Origin: JAGQYP01 sp041392305
Lineage (GTDB): Bacteria > Bacteroidota > Bacteroidia > Flavobacteriales_D > Crocinitomicaceae
Length of the DNA: 64,000 nucleotides
Assembly: GCA_041392305.1 (NCBI GenBank)
Contig: JAWKMJ010000002.1
Coordinates: forward strand, 124,001 to 188,000
Direction of reading: 5' to 3'
Of this stretch, positions 8,776-17,592 are shown piece by piece (position 1 is the first letter of the stretch; each line of letters begins with the position of its first letter). Made by a program: the position numbers and the translations under genes. The notes below the pieces were generated by a model. That model was not told the DNA's origin. It saw only the letters and a program-made list of their open reading frames with translations, and did not search any database.

Positions 8776-8835
8776 ATTAAGAGGTTGCAAATGTATCTTT
8801 TTTCAATTAAAAAAGGAAGAAAAATCCAAAATGAG

Positions 8836-9372
8836 CTAATCCCTAGAGACAAATTCTAAATATCTCCCGAATTTATATTTCGATATATCATTTTTAATTT
8901 CTCCATTGGATTCCTTAGACTTCTGCTTAAAAATAATGAAGTCGTCCCCTTGAAGTTCAAACGATCCACTGTATTGGGTGTCTCCATCTAAACCAACATC
9001 GAGCAAGTGATGTGAAGACATATACACCTCGCCAGATTTCTTTTCAATACTCTTATATGTCAAGGAGACCTTTCCACTGTTGTAGGCTTCATTTCCTGCA
9101 ACTTCCAAATATAAAATGATAACTTTATTCCCTTTTTCGACTTTACCTACAGGGACAATATAACCACCACTTAGTGGAGTGAAATCTAAAATAGAATAAA
9201 ACTCTTCAGGAATTTTTTTTCCAGTTTTGCCTAATTCAGTGAGTTCCTCCGAAGACATAGATTTTGGTATTTCTCCAAAACAGGAAAATAATTTTGTATG
9301 TAGTTCCTCTCTAAGGTTTGTAAGTGAAACCAAAACAGCACTTGAAAGTACTATAAATAATAACTTTAACAT
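8836..9372 (-). CDS. Hypothetical exported protein, 178 aa
   Basis: The N-terminus MLKLLFIVLSSAVLVSL is a hydrophobic segment fitting a signal peptide or anchor. The rest is beta-rich and polar with no motif I recognise (GGYIVPVGKVEKGNKVIILYLE in the middle). It follows the 111-aa gene on the same strand with only 6 bp between them, so the two are probably one operon. The function is unknown. Confidence 0.65.
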   Translation of the reverse strand: MLKLLFIVLSSAVLVSLTNLREELHTKLFSCFGEIPKSMSSEELTELGKTGKKIPEEFYSILDFTPLSGGYIVPVGKVEKGNKVIILYLEVAGNEAYNSGKVSLTYKSIEKKSGEVYMSSHHLLDVGLDGDTQYSGSFELQGDDFIIFKQKSKESNGEIKNDISKYKFGRYLEFVSRD

Positions 9373-9378
9373 TTTAGT

Positions 9379-9714
9379 TTATCTTAATAAATGTTTTAAT
9401 TGGCGCAACATATTTTGTTCCAACGTATCGAAATTACCATCTGAGAGAAACAACTCTTTTATATCGTTGATTAATCCGTTGATGTCGTTCTCAGTATATC
9501 CTAATCTTTTTATGGTATTGAGTATTTTCTCTAGGCTTTGATAGTCGTTATCTTTGTCGATTTCTTTATGAATTTTTTTATATATCTCTCGGTCTACCTT
9601 TGAGATGATCAACTCTTTATCCTCATCCGTTTCTTCTATATGACAATGCGTACAATATAAAAGAAGATAAGCTTTTAATTCATCAGAGGTCCAATCCGTT
9701 GTAAAATCTTTCAT
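9379..9714 (-). CDS. Hypothetical cytoplasmic protein, 111 aa
   Basis: An acidic, all-helical looking protein without export signal. It contains CTHCHIEETDEDKE near residues 21-34, a CxxC-type pair followed by acidic residues, and a C-terminal helix rich in Leu. The general look recalls small helical TerB-like proteins, but the likeness is too weak for a call. It lies 6 bp upstream of the 178-aa exported protein gene and is probably cotranscribed with it. Confidence 0.65.
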   Translation of the reverse strand: MKDFTTDWTSDELKAYLLLYCTHCHIEETDEDKELIISKVDREIYKKIHKEIDKDNDYQSLEKILNTIKRLGYTENDINGLINDIKELFLSDGNFDTLEQNMLRQLKHLLR

Positions 9715-9821
9715 TTTTTATGATTTGGAATTTTAGGTAAATATAAAAAAATAGACTTCTAGTTGACTTGACGAATTCAATTTAGACTCCGTTAAAATTA
9801 AATGATTATTGGAATGTAAAC

Positions 9822-9860
9822 AAAAAAGGAAGGAGCTAAGCGGGTGCTTAACTCCTTTCC
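9822..9860 (-). terminator. Rho-independent terminator after mfd
   Basis: Read on the minus strand, a 14-15 bp stem (GGAAAGGAGTTAAGC with GCTTAGCTCCTTCC, one bulge and one mismatch) closes on a 4-base loop and is followed by six T. It lies about 90 nt after the mfd stop codon. Confidence 0.85.
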
Positions 9861-9951
9861 TAAACCTAACCTACCTTTTACAACTAAACTGTATCAAATT
9901 TAATGTTTTATTTACAATCTATCAAGAAATATTCGTGAAAAATTGTTAAGA

Positions 9952-12900
9952 TTAGACATTATTTGAAGCCAATAAAATCGGTTGTAAAACTTTTATCGCT
10001 GATTCAATACTATCTATTTGATTGTATACTAATCTTAGCTTTTCGTTCTTTTCATTCATTACTACATTATATTTCCCTGCTTGCACATAGGTTAAAACAC
10101 TCGTAAATATTGGAGATTGGTAATAAGTTGATTGAGGGTTTTTAATAAAATACCCAATCATTTTTTCGTTCTTTAATACGAGCTTTTCAAATCCAATTTT
10201 CTTTGCCATTAATCTTAAACGAATCGAGTTAGTCATTTCTATTGCTTGATTTGGTAGTTCTCCAAATCGATCTTCAAGTTTTTTTATATAGTCTGTAATT
10301 TCTACTTCATTTTCAAGATTATCCAATTCTTGATATAAGCTCAATCGCTCTGCAATATTGTTAACATAAAAGTCAGGCAACAGTAATTCCAGATCGGTCT
10401 CCAAGATGCACTCTTTTATAAAATCACTCTCGTTAATTTTCTTTTGATCCGCGAAAAAATCTTTAAATTCTTCCTCTCTTAACTCTTCTACAGCTTCTGA
10501 TAATAGTTTTTGATACATCTCAATTCCAATATCGGCCATAAATCCACTTTGCTCACCCCCTAGTAGATTTCCTGCACCTCGAATATCCAAATCTCGCATG
10601 GCAATATTGAAACCCGATCCGATATCAGAAAATTGAACAATAGCTTCCAACCTTTTTCTAGCTTCAGTTGACAGAGTATTTAACCTTGGTGACAACAAAT
10701 AGCAGAATGCTTTTTTGTTTGATCTACCCACTCTTCCCCTTAATTGATGCAGATCACTTAAGCCAAAATTTTGAGCATCATTAATGATGATTGTATTGGC
10801 ATTGGGGATGTCAATTCCCGACTCAATTATGGTAGTCGCAATCAAAACATCATACTCATGCTCAATGAATCCCATCATAAGCTTTTCTAATTTCGCACCA
10901 TCCATTTGGCCATGCCCTATTGCGACTCGAATCTCTGGGACAAGTTTTAGGATTAGATTAGCTATTTCTTCAATATTTTGGATTTTATTATGTACAAAAT
11001 ATACCTGTCCCCCTCTAGAGATTTCATAACCAATAGCATCTCTAATTTTCTCCTCATTAAACTGCAATAATTCGGTTAGAATTGGTTGCCTATTGGGAGG
11101 TGGTGTGTTTATAATTGAAAGGTCACGTGCACCCATCAAACTGAATTGAAGAGTTCTTGGTATAGGTGTTGCTGTTAAAGTAAGTGTATCTATTGTTTCT
11201 CTTAATGTTTTCAATTTATCCTTTACTGAAACTCCAAATTTTTGTTCTTCATCAATAATGAGTAATCCTAAATCTTTAAATTTCACGTTTTTTCCAACAA
11301 TTTTATGTGTGCCGATTAGGATGTCGATTTTGCCTTCTGCTAACCTTTTTAATGTATCAGTAACTTGTTTTTGACTTTTAAATCTGTTTAGGTAATCAAC
11401 CGTCACCGGAAAATCAACAAGTCTTTCTTTAAAACTTCGATAATGTTGAATGGACAAAATTGTAGTAGGAACCAATACAGCAACTTGCTTACCATCTGTT
11501 GCTGCTTTAAAGGCTGCTCGAATAGCCACTTCTGTTTTTCCAAACCCCACGTCTCCACATACAAGTCTGTCCATTGGAGCCTGATTTTCCATGTCTTCCT
11601 TAACGGCGGTGGTTGCTTTTAATTGGTCTGGGGTGTCTTCGTAGATAAATGAAGCCTCTAATTCAGTTTGAAGGTAGGTGTCAGGGGCAAATGCAAATCC
11701 TGGATTAGATTTCCTTTTAGCATAAAGTTTAATCAAATCAAAGGCGAGCTCTTTGATTCTTTTTTTGGTTTTTTGCTTTAAATTGGACCATTGAGGGGAT
11801 CCCAATTTGTTCATTTTTGGAGCTACTCCTTCTTTACCTGTAAATTTCGAAATTCGATGTAATGAATGAATACTTACGTACAAAACATCGTCATCTTTGT
11901 AGATCAACCTAACGGCTTCCTGGGGTTTACCATTCACATCTATAGTCTCAAGTCCCGAAAATCTCCCAACACCATGATCTATATGAGTTACAAAATCACC
12001 TTTTTGAAGATTCTTAATTTCTTTCAGAGTAATGGCTTGTTTGTTTTTAGAATAGCCTTCCTTTAATCTGAATCGATTATAACGTTCAAATAATTGATGA
12101 TCTGTATAGATTAATGTTTTTATACTTTCATCAACAAAACCTGAAGACAAAGCAAAATTTAATGTTGTAAATTCATCTTTTGCTCCAATATCTTCAAATA
12201 TGGCATAAAGTCTTTCAATTTGTTTGGGTTGATTGGATACAATAATATTTTGATATCCTTTTGCTTTATGTTCCAATAGATCTTTATTCAGAAGCTCGAA
12301 GTTCTTATTAAAAGAAGGTTGTGGTTTTTGGTTGAACAGGATCTTTTCACTTGCAACAAAGCAGGCATGATTCCCAATCTCTATAACATTAAATCTATCT
12401 ATTTGGGATTCAAAGTCCTTGTAGTAGAGATACATTTCATTTGGAGGTAGATGATTGATTCCAGTATCAGGTAATCTTGAATAAATAGTTTGTGCTTCTT
12501 TATATTGTTTTTTTATGGAAGCTAAAACTAATTTTGAATCAACAGTCCAAATCGTAGTTTGATCTGAAATAAACTGCAAAAAGCTCTCTCTTTGTTTCAA
12601 AAGAATTTTGTTCTGAACATTTGGAACTATGACAAATTTAACATGATTTGAAACAGATAATTGGCTAACCGTGTCGAAAGTTCTAATTGATTCGATTTCA
12701 TCTCCAAAAAACTCTATTCTAAAAGGTAGGTCGTTTGAATAAGAATAGATGTCGATGATTCCTCCTCTTACAGAAAATTGTCCAGGTTCATAAACGAAAT
12801 CAACTTTTTCAAAGTGATATTCGAGAAGTAATTCATTTATAAAATCGATGGAGTATTCTTTGCCTTTTTCAATTTCAAAAACATTTTCAATTAATTGTTT

Positions 12901-13305
12901 TTGAGTTAGGACCTTCTCAAAGAGTGCTTTACTATATGTAATGATTATCAAATTTTGTTCTCTCGATAGTCTTTCTAAAGTCTCCGCCCGTTGAACAACA
13001 TTGTAATTTTCTGTTTCATCCAGTTCATAAAGATTTTTATATGAATCCGGAAAGAATAGAATTCTGTTTGAAGTTTCTGCAATGGATTCTAAATCGTTCA
13101 TGAAATAGGCAGCCACCTCTTTATCTTCTAAAATAAAAACATGGTTGCCAGGAACTTGTGTCAAGGTTGCATAGGCATATAAGGCATTGGCAGAGCCCAC
13201 CAATTGCTCCCAACCTATTTTTTTGCTTGAATATTTGAGTAATTCCAGGGTCTGTGCTACCTGGGGAGTCTGACTTATTAATTCGACAAGATCTCCTGGC
13301 TTCAT
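9952..13305 (-). CDS. mfd: Transcription-repair coupling factor Mfd
   Basis: 1117 residues, close to the usual 1100-1150. Mfd removes RNA polymerase stalled at DNA damage and recruits UvrA. The layout is as expected: a UvrB-like N-terminal module, the RNA-polymerase-interacting domain around KGDFVTHIDHGVGRFSGLE, then the SF2 translocase with Walker A GDVGFGKTEVA, Walker B IIDEEQKFGV, motif III TATPIPRT and motif VI QLRGRVGRSN, and the C-terminal autoinhibitory TRCF domain. Its ATG overlaps the fbp stop in a TAATG junction, so translation is probably coupled and the two genes cotranscribed, a metabolic gene paired with a repair gene. A strong terminator follows. Confidence 0.97.
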   Translation of the reverse strand: MKPGDLVELISQTPQVAQTLELLKYSSKKIGWEQLVGSANALYAYATLTQVPGNHVFILEDKEVAAYFMNDLESIAETSNRILFFPDSYKNLYELDETENYNVVQRAETLERLSREQNLIIITYSKALFEKVLTQKQLIENVFEIEKGKEYSIDFINELLLEYHFEKVDFVYEPGQFSVRGGIIDIYSYSNDLPFRIEFFGDEIESIRTFDTVSQLSVSNHVKFVIVPNVQNKILLKQRESFLQFISDQTTIWTVDSKLVLASIKKQYKEAQTIYSRLPDTGINHLPPNEMYLYYKDFESQIDRFNVIEIGNHACFVASEKILFNQKPQPSFNKNFELLNKDLLEHKAKGYQNIIVSNQPKQIERLYAIFEDIGAKDEFTTLNFALSSGFVDESIKTLIYTDHQLFERYNRFRLKEGYSKNKQAITLKEIKNLQKGDFVTHIDHGVGRFSGLETIDVNGKPQEAVRLIYKDDDVLYVSIHSLHRISKFTGKEGVAPKMNKLGSPQWSNLKQKTKKRIKELAFDLIKLYAKRKSNPGFAFAPDTYLQTELEASFIYEDTPDQLKATTAVKEDMENQAPMDRLVCGDVGFGKTEVAIRAAFKAATDGKQVAVLVPTTILSIQHYRSFKERLVDFPVTVDYLNRFKSQKQVTDTLKRLAEGKIDILIGTHKIVGKNVKFKDLGLLIIDEEQKFGVSVKDKLKTLRETIDTLTLTATPIPRTLQFSLMGARDLSIINTPPPNRQPILTELLQFNEEKIRDAIGYEISRGGQVYFVHNKIQNIEEIANLILKLVPEIRVAIGHGQMDGAKLEKLMMGFIEHEYDVLIATTIIESGIDIPNANTIIINDAQNFGLSDLHQLRGRVGRSNKKAFCYLLSPRLNTLSTEARKRLEAIVQFSDIGSGFNIAMRDLDIRGAGNLLGGEQSGFMADIGIEMYQKLLSEAVEELREEEFKDFFADQKKINESDFIKECILETDLELLLPDFYVNNIAERLSLYQELDNLENEVEITDYIKKLEDRFGELPNQAIEMTNSIRLRLMAKKIGFEKLVLKNEKMIGYFIKNPQSTYYQSPIFTSVLTYVQAGKYNVVMNEKNEKLRLVYNQIDSIESAIKVLQPILLASNNV

Positions 13306-14333
13306 TAATTATTAGATTTAACCAAATCGTGTTCTTGAATATATTTCATAGCTTTCTCAACCATGTTTTTGGAACCAACGAAGTAAGGAACCCTTTGATG
13401 TAGAGTTTTTGGTTCGATCTCCATAATTCTTTCTTTACCTGTAGTAGCCAAACCGCCAGCCTGTTCTGCGATAAATGCCAAGGGGTTGCATTCGTATAGC
13501 AATCTTAGTTTTCCATTTGGTGCTGCATCGGTTGCAGGATAAATATAAATTCCTCCTTTAATCAAATTTCTATGAAAATCAGCTACAAGAGAGCCGATAT
13601 ATCTTCCTGAATAAGGACGATTAGTTGACTTATCAATTTCCTGACAATAATTGATATATGCTTGAACACCTACAGAGGATCTTTTAATATTTCCTTCGTT
13701 CATTGAATAGATTTTTCCATTTTCTGGAATGATCATGTCGGGATGAGAAAGGCAAAACTCACCAATTGAGGGCTCCAACGTAAATCCATTTACGCCATGG
13801 CCTGTTGTATAGACTAGCATAGTTGAGGATCCATATATCACATATCCAGCGGCTACTTGATCCTTACCTTTTTGAAGCATATCATCAAGATTAGCTTGAG
13901 AACCAGGTTTAGATTTCCTTCTATAGATAGAAAAGATAGTGCCAATAGAAACATTTACATCGATATTTGAACTTCCGTCTAGTGGGTCAAACAAAACTAC
14001 ATATTTTCCACTTTTAGAGATTTCTGAAGAAAAAGGCATGTAGTCCTCATTTTCTTCTGAACCAATCCCACAGATTTCACCACCAGATTTGAAGACCTGA
14101 ATAAAGGCGTTGTCGGCATATACATCTAGTTTTTGTTGTTCTTCTCCTTGAATATTGACATCACCATGTGCACCGAGAATATCCTCTCCGAGTCCGGCTC
14201 GATTAGTTTCTCGATTTACAACTTTGGCCGCGATTGCTATATCTCTTAGAATTGCAGTCAGGTCGCCAGTAGCATATTTGAATTCTGTTTGTCTTTCGAT
14301 TACAAATTCGGTGAGTGTCTTGTATTTGATCAT
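13305..14333 (-). CDS. fbp: Fructose-1,6-bisphosphatase, class 1
   Basis: 342 residues, the normal length. The enzyme hydrolyses fructose-1,6-bisphosphate to fructose-6-phosphate in gluconeogenesis and is Mg-dependent. The signature DPLDGSSNIDVNVSIGTIFSI (quoted only in part: DPLDGSSNID) with the metal-binding Asp residues sits near residues 120-130, preceded by the GEEQQKLDVYAD strand and GSEENED, and followed by RYIGSLVADFHRNL and the phosphate-binding KLRLLYECNPLAFI. It is the first gene of a two-gene unit with mfd. Confidence 0.96.
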   Translation of the reverse strand: MIKYKTLTEFVIERQTEFKYATGDLTAILRDIAIAAKVVNRETNRAGLGEDILGAHGDVNIQGEEQQKLDVYADNAFIQVFKSGGEICGIGSEENEDYMPFSSEISKSGKYVVLFDPLDGSSNIDVNVSIGTIFSIYRRKSKPGSQANLDDMLQKGKDQVAAGYVIYGSSTMLVYTTGHGVNGFTLEPSIGEFCLSHPDMIIPENGKIYSMNEGNIKRSSVGVQAYINYCQEIDKSTNRPYSGRYIGSLVADFHRNLIKGGIYIYPATDAAPNGKLRLLYECNPLAFIAEQAGGLATTGKERIMEIEPKTLHQRVPYFVGSKNMVEKAMKYIQEHDLVKSNN

Positions 14334-14382
14334 GCTATTTGGAATTGTTTTGGCAAATATCGGAATTCAATTATAAAATCAG

Positions 14383-14390
14383 TAAATTTG
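14383..14390 (+). promoter_or_regulatory. Putative -7 box (TAAATTTG), 4 nt before the ATG of the 87-aa gene
   Basis: TAAATTTG matches TAnnTTTG exactly. The start codon at 14395 follows after 4 nt, so transcription would begin at or near the ATG. Confidence 0.45.
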
Positions 14391-14394
14391 GTGG

Positions 14395-14658
14395 ATGAAT
14401 TCACGTATCCAACGCATATCCTTGGTGGTATTCACCTTGTTATTTTCTCTCAACTACGGATGGAATCAATGCGCTATGTGTAAAGCAACAGTTGAAAGTG
14501 GAACCGATGGTGGGGCTACAATTGGAGAAACCGATTATGGCAATTACATCAATATTGGAATTCTATTTTTAATGATTATTCCGTACATTATTCTATTCTT
14601 TGCCTTTCGCAAGAAAATCTTCAAACTTTTTAGAGATATTCGTCAGGCTAAGGGTTGA
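14395..14658 (+). CDS. Small membrane protein with exported Cys motif, 87 aa
   Basis: A first hydrophobic segment (ISLVVFTLLFSLNYGW) looks like a signal peptide or membrane anchor, then comes QCAMCKATVESG with a CxxC, and a second membrane helix (IGILFLMIIPYIILFFAF) with a basic Lys/Arg-rich tail (RKKIFKLFRD). The CxxC would be on the periplasmic side. I recognise the general type as a small conserved Bacteroidota membrane protein but know no function. It is divergent from fbp with 61 bp between the starts. Confidence 0.72.
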   Translation: MNSRIQRISLVVFTLLFSLNYGWNQCAMCKATVESGTDGGATIGETDYGNYINIGILFLMIIPYIILFFAFRKKIFKLFRDIRQAKG

Positions 14659-14700
14659 TTTTTATCAGAAACATCACAGGAAAACAAGCAATTACGAATT

Positions 14701-14708
14701 TAAATTTG
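14701..14708 (+). promoter_or_regulatory. Putative -7 box (TAAATTTG) upstream of hemA
   Basis: An exact TAnnTTTG match 57 nt before the hemA start. No TTG is seen 17-23 nt upstream, so it rests on the -7 box alone. Confidence 0.35.
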
Positions 14709-14765
14709 TTCTAAATAAGACAGATGACAATTTTATGACAATCTGAAATCGTAAATCATCGATTT

Positions 14766-16019
14766 TTGTCTCTATTAAAACAGACACGATTGAAGAGTTT
14801 TAAAGTCATTGCTATCACACACAAGAATTTTGACCTCACTGAGTTGGGCAAGTTTCACATTGATGAGCGCAATCAAAAGGAAGTACTCACCCAGATTAAG
14901 GTGGATTTAGATCTAGATGAATTGATGTATTTATCTACTTGTAATCGTGTCGAATTTTTTATCCGTTCTGAATTTGATTTTGACTTCAAATTTTTCAGAA
15001 GATTTTTTCAGTATTTCATGGATGAATGTACTGAAGACCTTACGTATCAACTTATCACAAAGACGGATGTTTTCCATGGTATTTTAGCCGTTGAACACGT
15101 GCTTAAAGTAGCGTCCTCCATTGATTCCATGGTTGTGGGAGAACGAGAGATTATCACTCAGGTAAGAAATGCTTTTGAACGATGTAAAAAGAATGGACTT
15201 ACAAGTGATTTTATCCGTCTTTTGATCAGACACACGGTAGAAACGGCAAAAAGAGTGTATACAGAAACAAGCATTTCAACAAGACCGGTTTCAATTGTAT
15301 CACTTTCTTTTCATAGTTTGAAGCAGCTGCAATTGCCTTTGGATTCAAGGGTACTTTTTATTGGTGCGGGAATGACAAATCGCAACATGTTACGGTTTGT
15401 TCAGAAATATGGATTTTCTAACATAAAAATCTTTAATCGTACAAAAGAAAATGCGGTTAAATTGGCAAAAGAGTATGGTGTTGAGGGCTATGATCTTGAT
15501 GAATTAGAAAAGTATTCAAATGGATTTGACATTCTCATTTCGTGTACTGGTTCAGAAGGAGCCATTGTTAACTCAAAATTATATGAGAAATTGCTAAACG
15601 GGGAAACGGATCGAAAAGTAATTATTGATTTAGCCATTCCAACTGATATTGCGCAAGAAGTTATTGAACACAATAAAGTTGAATATATCTGTGTAGAAAA
15701 GCTAAGGATTATTTCTGAAAAGAACCTAAAGGAGAGAGCCAAAGAAATTGCAAGTGTGGAGGAGATTATTGCCTCTGCGTTGGAAGAATTTTTGGATCGT
15801 CACAGAGAGCGAGAAGTGGAATTGGCCATGCGAGAAGTACCAGAAATGGTAAAAAATATTAAAAATAGAGCAATGACTGATGTTTTTGCAACAGAGCTTC
15901 AATCCATTGATGAAGAATCCAGAGAAGTCCTGGAAAAAGTTATTGCCTACATGGAAAAGAAATACATAAGTATGCCGATGATCATGGCAAAGGAGATCAT
16001 GACCAAGCATAAATCTTAA
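14766..16019 (+). CDS. hemA: Glutamyl-tRNA reductase (TTG start)
   Basis: 417 residues. It reduces glutamyl-tRNA(Glu) to glutamate-1-semialdehyde with NADPH, the first step of C5-pathway tetrapyrrole synthesis. The catalytic Cys59 is in YLSTCNRVEFF, VGEREIITQVRNAF follows, then the NADPH-binding FIGAGMTN near residue 200, and a C-terminal helical dimerisation domain. The only in-frame start that keeps the conserved FKVIAITHKNFDL strand is the TTG at 14766 (or another TTG at 14790); the nearest upstream in-frame ATG is followed by a stop. HemL, which uses its product, is encoded at 51990-53288. It leads a cluster with hemC and hemD. Confidence 0.95.
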   Translation: MSLLKQTRLKSFKVIAITHKNFDLTELGKFHIDERNQKEVLTQIKVDLDLDELMYLSTCNRVEFFIRSEFDFDFKFFRRFFQYFMDECTEDLTYQLITKTDVFHGILAVEHVLKVASSIDSMVVGEREIITQVRNAFERCKKNGLTSDFIRLLIRHTVETAKRVYTETSISTRPVSIVSLSFHSLKQLQLPLDSRVLFIGAGMTNRNMLRFVQKYGFSNIKIFNRTKENAVKLAKEYGVEGYDLDELEKYSNGFDILISCTGSEGAIVNSKLYEKLLNGETDRKVIIDLAIPTDIAQEVIEHNKVEYICVEKLRIISEKNLKERAKEIASVEEIIASALEEFLDRHREREVELAMREVPEMVKNIKNRAMTDVFATELQSIDEESREVLEKVIAYMEKKYISMPMIMAKEIMTKHKS

Positions 16020-16024
16020 CTTTT

Positions 16025-16918
16025 ATGGAAAGAAATGTAATTATTGGATCGAGAGGAAGTGAGCTTGCTCTCTGGCAGGCCAATTTTGTTCAATCAAGAC
16101 TTAAAAAACTTGGAATTCGATCTGAAATTAAAATTATCAAAACGCAAGGAGATAAGATTCAAGATTTAAGTTTTGATAAAATGGAGGGAAAAGGATTTTT
16201 CACCAAAGAAATTGAAGAGGCCCTCCTTAAAAAGGAAATCGATCTTGCAGTTCATTCCCATAAAGATTTAGAAACCAACCAACCTTACGGATTGAAAATT
16301 GCAGCAGTTTCTGATCGAGAAGATCCGAGGGAATTGATTTTGATAAAAAAATCATCGTTTAATCCGGAAATTGAATTTGGGGTGAAGTTTGGAGGTGTGA
16401 TTGGGACTTCTTCTGCCCGAAGGCAAACACAATTACTCGCGTCAAGATCAGATATTAAGTTAAAAGATCTTCGAGGAAATGTACCTACAAGAATAGATAA
16501 GTTGAGAAATCAGGATTACGATGCTATTGTACTCGCTTATGCAGGAGTAAAAAGGCTGAAAATCGATCTTTCGGAATTTGAGACCCAGCTTTTAGATCCG
16601 AAAAAATTTGTTCCAGCTCCCGCACAAGGTGCTCTTGGAATTCAGATTCGAAAGGAGGATGAGGAATTGGATCAGCTATTACAAGCATTAAATTCTCCGG
16701 ATGTTCAAATCCAAATAGGGGTAGAAAGGGCTATTTTGAATAGAATGGAAGGAGGATGTCAATTACCGCTGGGGGTATATTGTCAGAAGGATAAGACATT
16801 TAAGGTATATTTGAGTTATGCAAAAACTAAAGGTGAAGTTGCTCAATATCTTGAATTGGAAGGAGAAGAGGCGGATATTTTAGTTGAAGGTTCGATTCGA
16901 GAATTAAGAAAGTTGTGA
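16025..16918 (+). CDS. hemC: Hydroxymethylbilane synthase (porphobilinogen deaminase)
   Basis: 297 residues. It joins four porphobilinogens into hydroxymethylbilane on a dipyrromethane cofactor. Visible are the opening IGSRGSELALWQANFV, the substrate-binding HSHKDLETNQP loop with Lys/Asp, GTSSARRQTQLLA, DLRGNVPTRIDKL, and the cofactor-attachment Cys245 in MEGGCQLPLGVY. It lies 5 bp after hemA and its TGA overlaps the GTG of hemD by 4 bp, so the three genes form one translationally linked unit. Confidence 0.96.
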   Translation: MERNVIIGSRGSELALWQANFVQSRLKKLGIRSEIKIIKTQGDKIQDLSFDKMEGKGFFTKEIEEALLKKEIDLAVHSHKDLETNQPYGLKIAAVSDREDPRELILIKKSSFNPEIEFGVKFGGVIGTSSARRQTQLLASRSDIKLKDLRGNVPTRIDKLRNQDYDAIVLAYAGVKRLKIDLSEFETQLLDPKKFVPAPAQGALGIQIRKEDEELDQLLQALNSPDVQIQIGVERAILNRMEGGCQLPLGVYCQKDKTFKVYLSYAKTKGEVAQYLELEGEEADILVEGSIRELRKL

Positions 16919-17592
16919 TTCCTGATCTTTTTATATCCAGAGACATCAATGAAGATTCAATTTTTTTAGAACTTGAGGCAAATATCTTTGCTGCTTCACA
17001 AATTCAAATTCATTTCAATTCGCAATCTATAGATCTTGAACCTTTTGACTGGATTTTTTTCTCTTCTAAAAATGCGGTTAAATGGGCATTAATGAACAGT
17101 TTGGATCTGAAGAAAATTAAAATTGGATCTATTGGAGGATCGACGGCAGATTTTATTGAGGCAAATGGTTTGAAAGTAGATTACAAAGGAGCTGATGAGG
17201 GAATGATTTCATCAATTTCAAAAGATTTTAATGATCTTGTTGATTCTACTGAGAAAGTCCTTTTCCCTTTAAGTTCGATCTCAAAAAAGTCGATTTTGAG
17301 CCATTTTAATAAAACATATGAGGAGGTGATTGCTTATCAGACTGAGTATGATCCAATTTTATTTGATATCAATTTTGATATTCTTGTATTTACATCTCCT
17401 TCCAATTTTAGAGCTTTTTTTAGCGCAAATCAGATTCAACCTAGAGCTCAAATCATAGCTATTGGGGAGACGACAAAAGCAGAGATTAGTAAGTATTTAA
17501 ATATTTCTATTTTTACACCAAAGCACAGAACAGAAAACGCTATATATGAATTACTTAAACAAATTATTTCTACTTCTTATACCGATTACTAG
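16915..17592 (+). CDS. hemD: Uroporphyrinogen-III synthase (GTG start)
   Basis: 225 residues, slightly short but normal for this poorly conserved family. It closes and flips ring D to give uroporphyrinogen III. Supporting features are WIFFSSKNAVKWAL near residue 45, a central segment ending in YQTEYDP at the inter-domain linker, and VFTSPSNFRAFF with AIGETTKAEI in the second domain. Start is GTG overlapping the hemC stop (GTGA). The call is strengthened by its place in the hem cluster. Its last 47 nt also encode the beginning of the next gene in another frame. Confidence 0.9.
   Translation: MIPDLFISRDINEDSIFLELEANIFAASQIQIHFNSQSIDLEPFDWIFFSSKNAVKWALMNSLDLKKIKIGSIGGSTADFIEANGLKVDYKGADEGMISSISKDFNDLVDSTEKVLFPLSSISKKSILSHFNKTYEEVIAYQTEYDPILFDINFDILVFTSPSNFRAFFSANQIQPRAQIIAIGETTKAEISKYLNISIFTPKHRTENAIYELLKQIISTSYTDY

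Noticed and set aside
8788..8795. TACATTTG on the minus strand as the tRNA promoter
   Set aside because: It matches TAnnTTTG, but a hairpin that may be a terminator lies between it and the tRNA, and no -33 element is seen; too uncertain to list.
14334..14394. fbp promoter at CAAATATC on the plus strand (GATATTTG on the minus)
   Set aside because: The first base of the box is wrong (GA in place of TA) and no -33 TTG is found at a fitting distance.
14659..14765. Heme- or tRNA-responsive leader upstream of hemA
   Set aside because: The leader is about 50-60 nt with no convincing hairpin or conserved riboswitch core.
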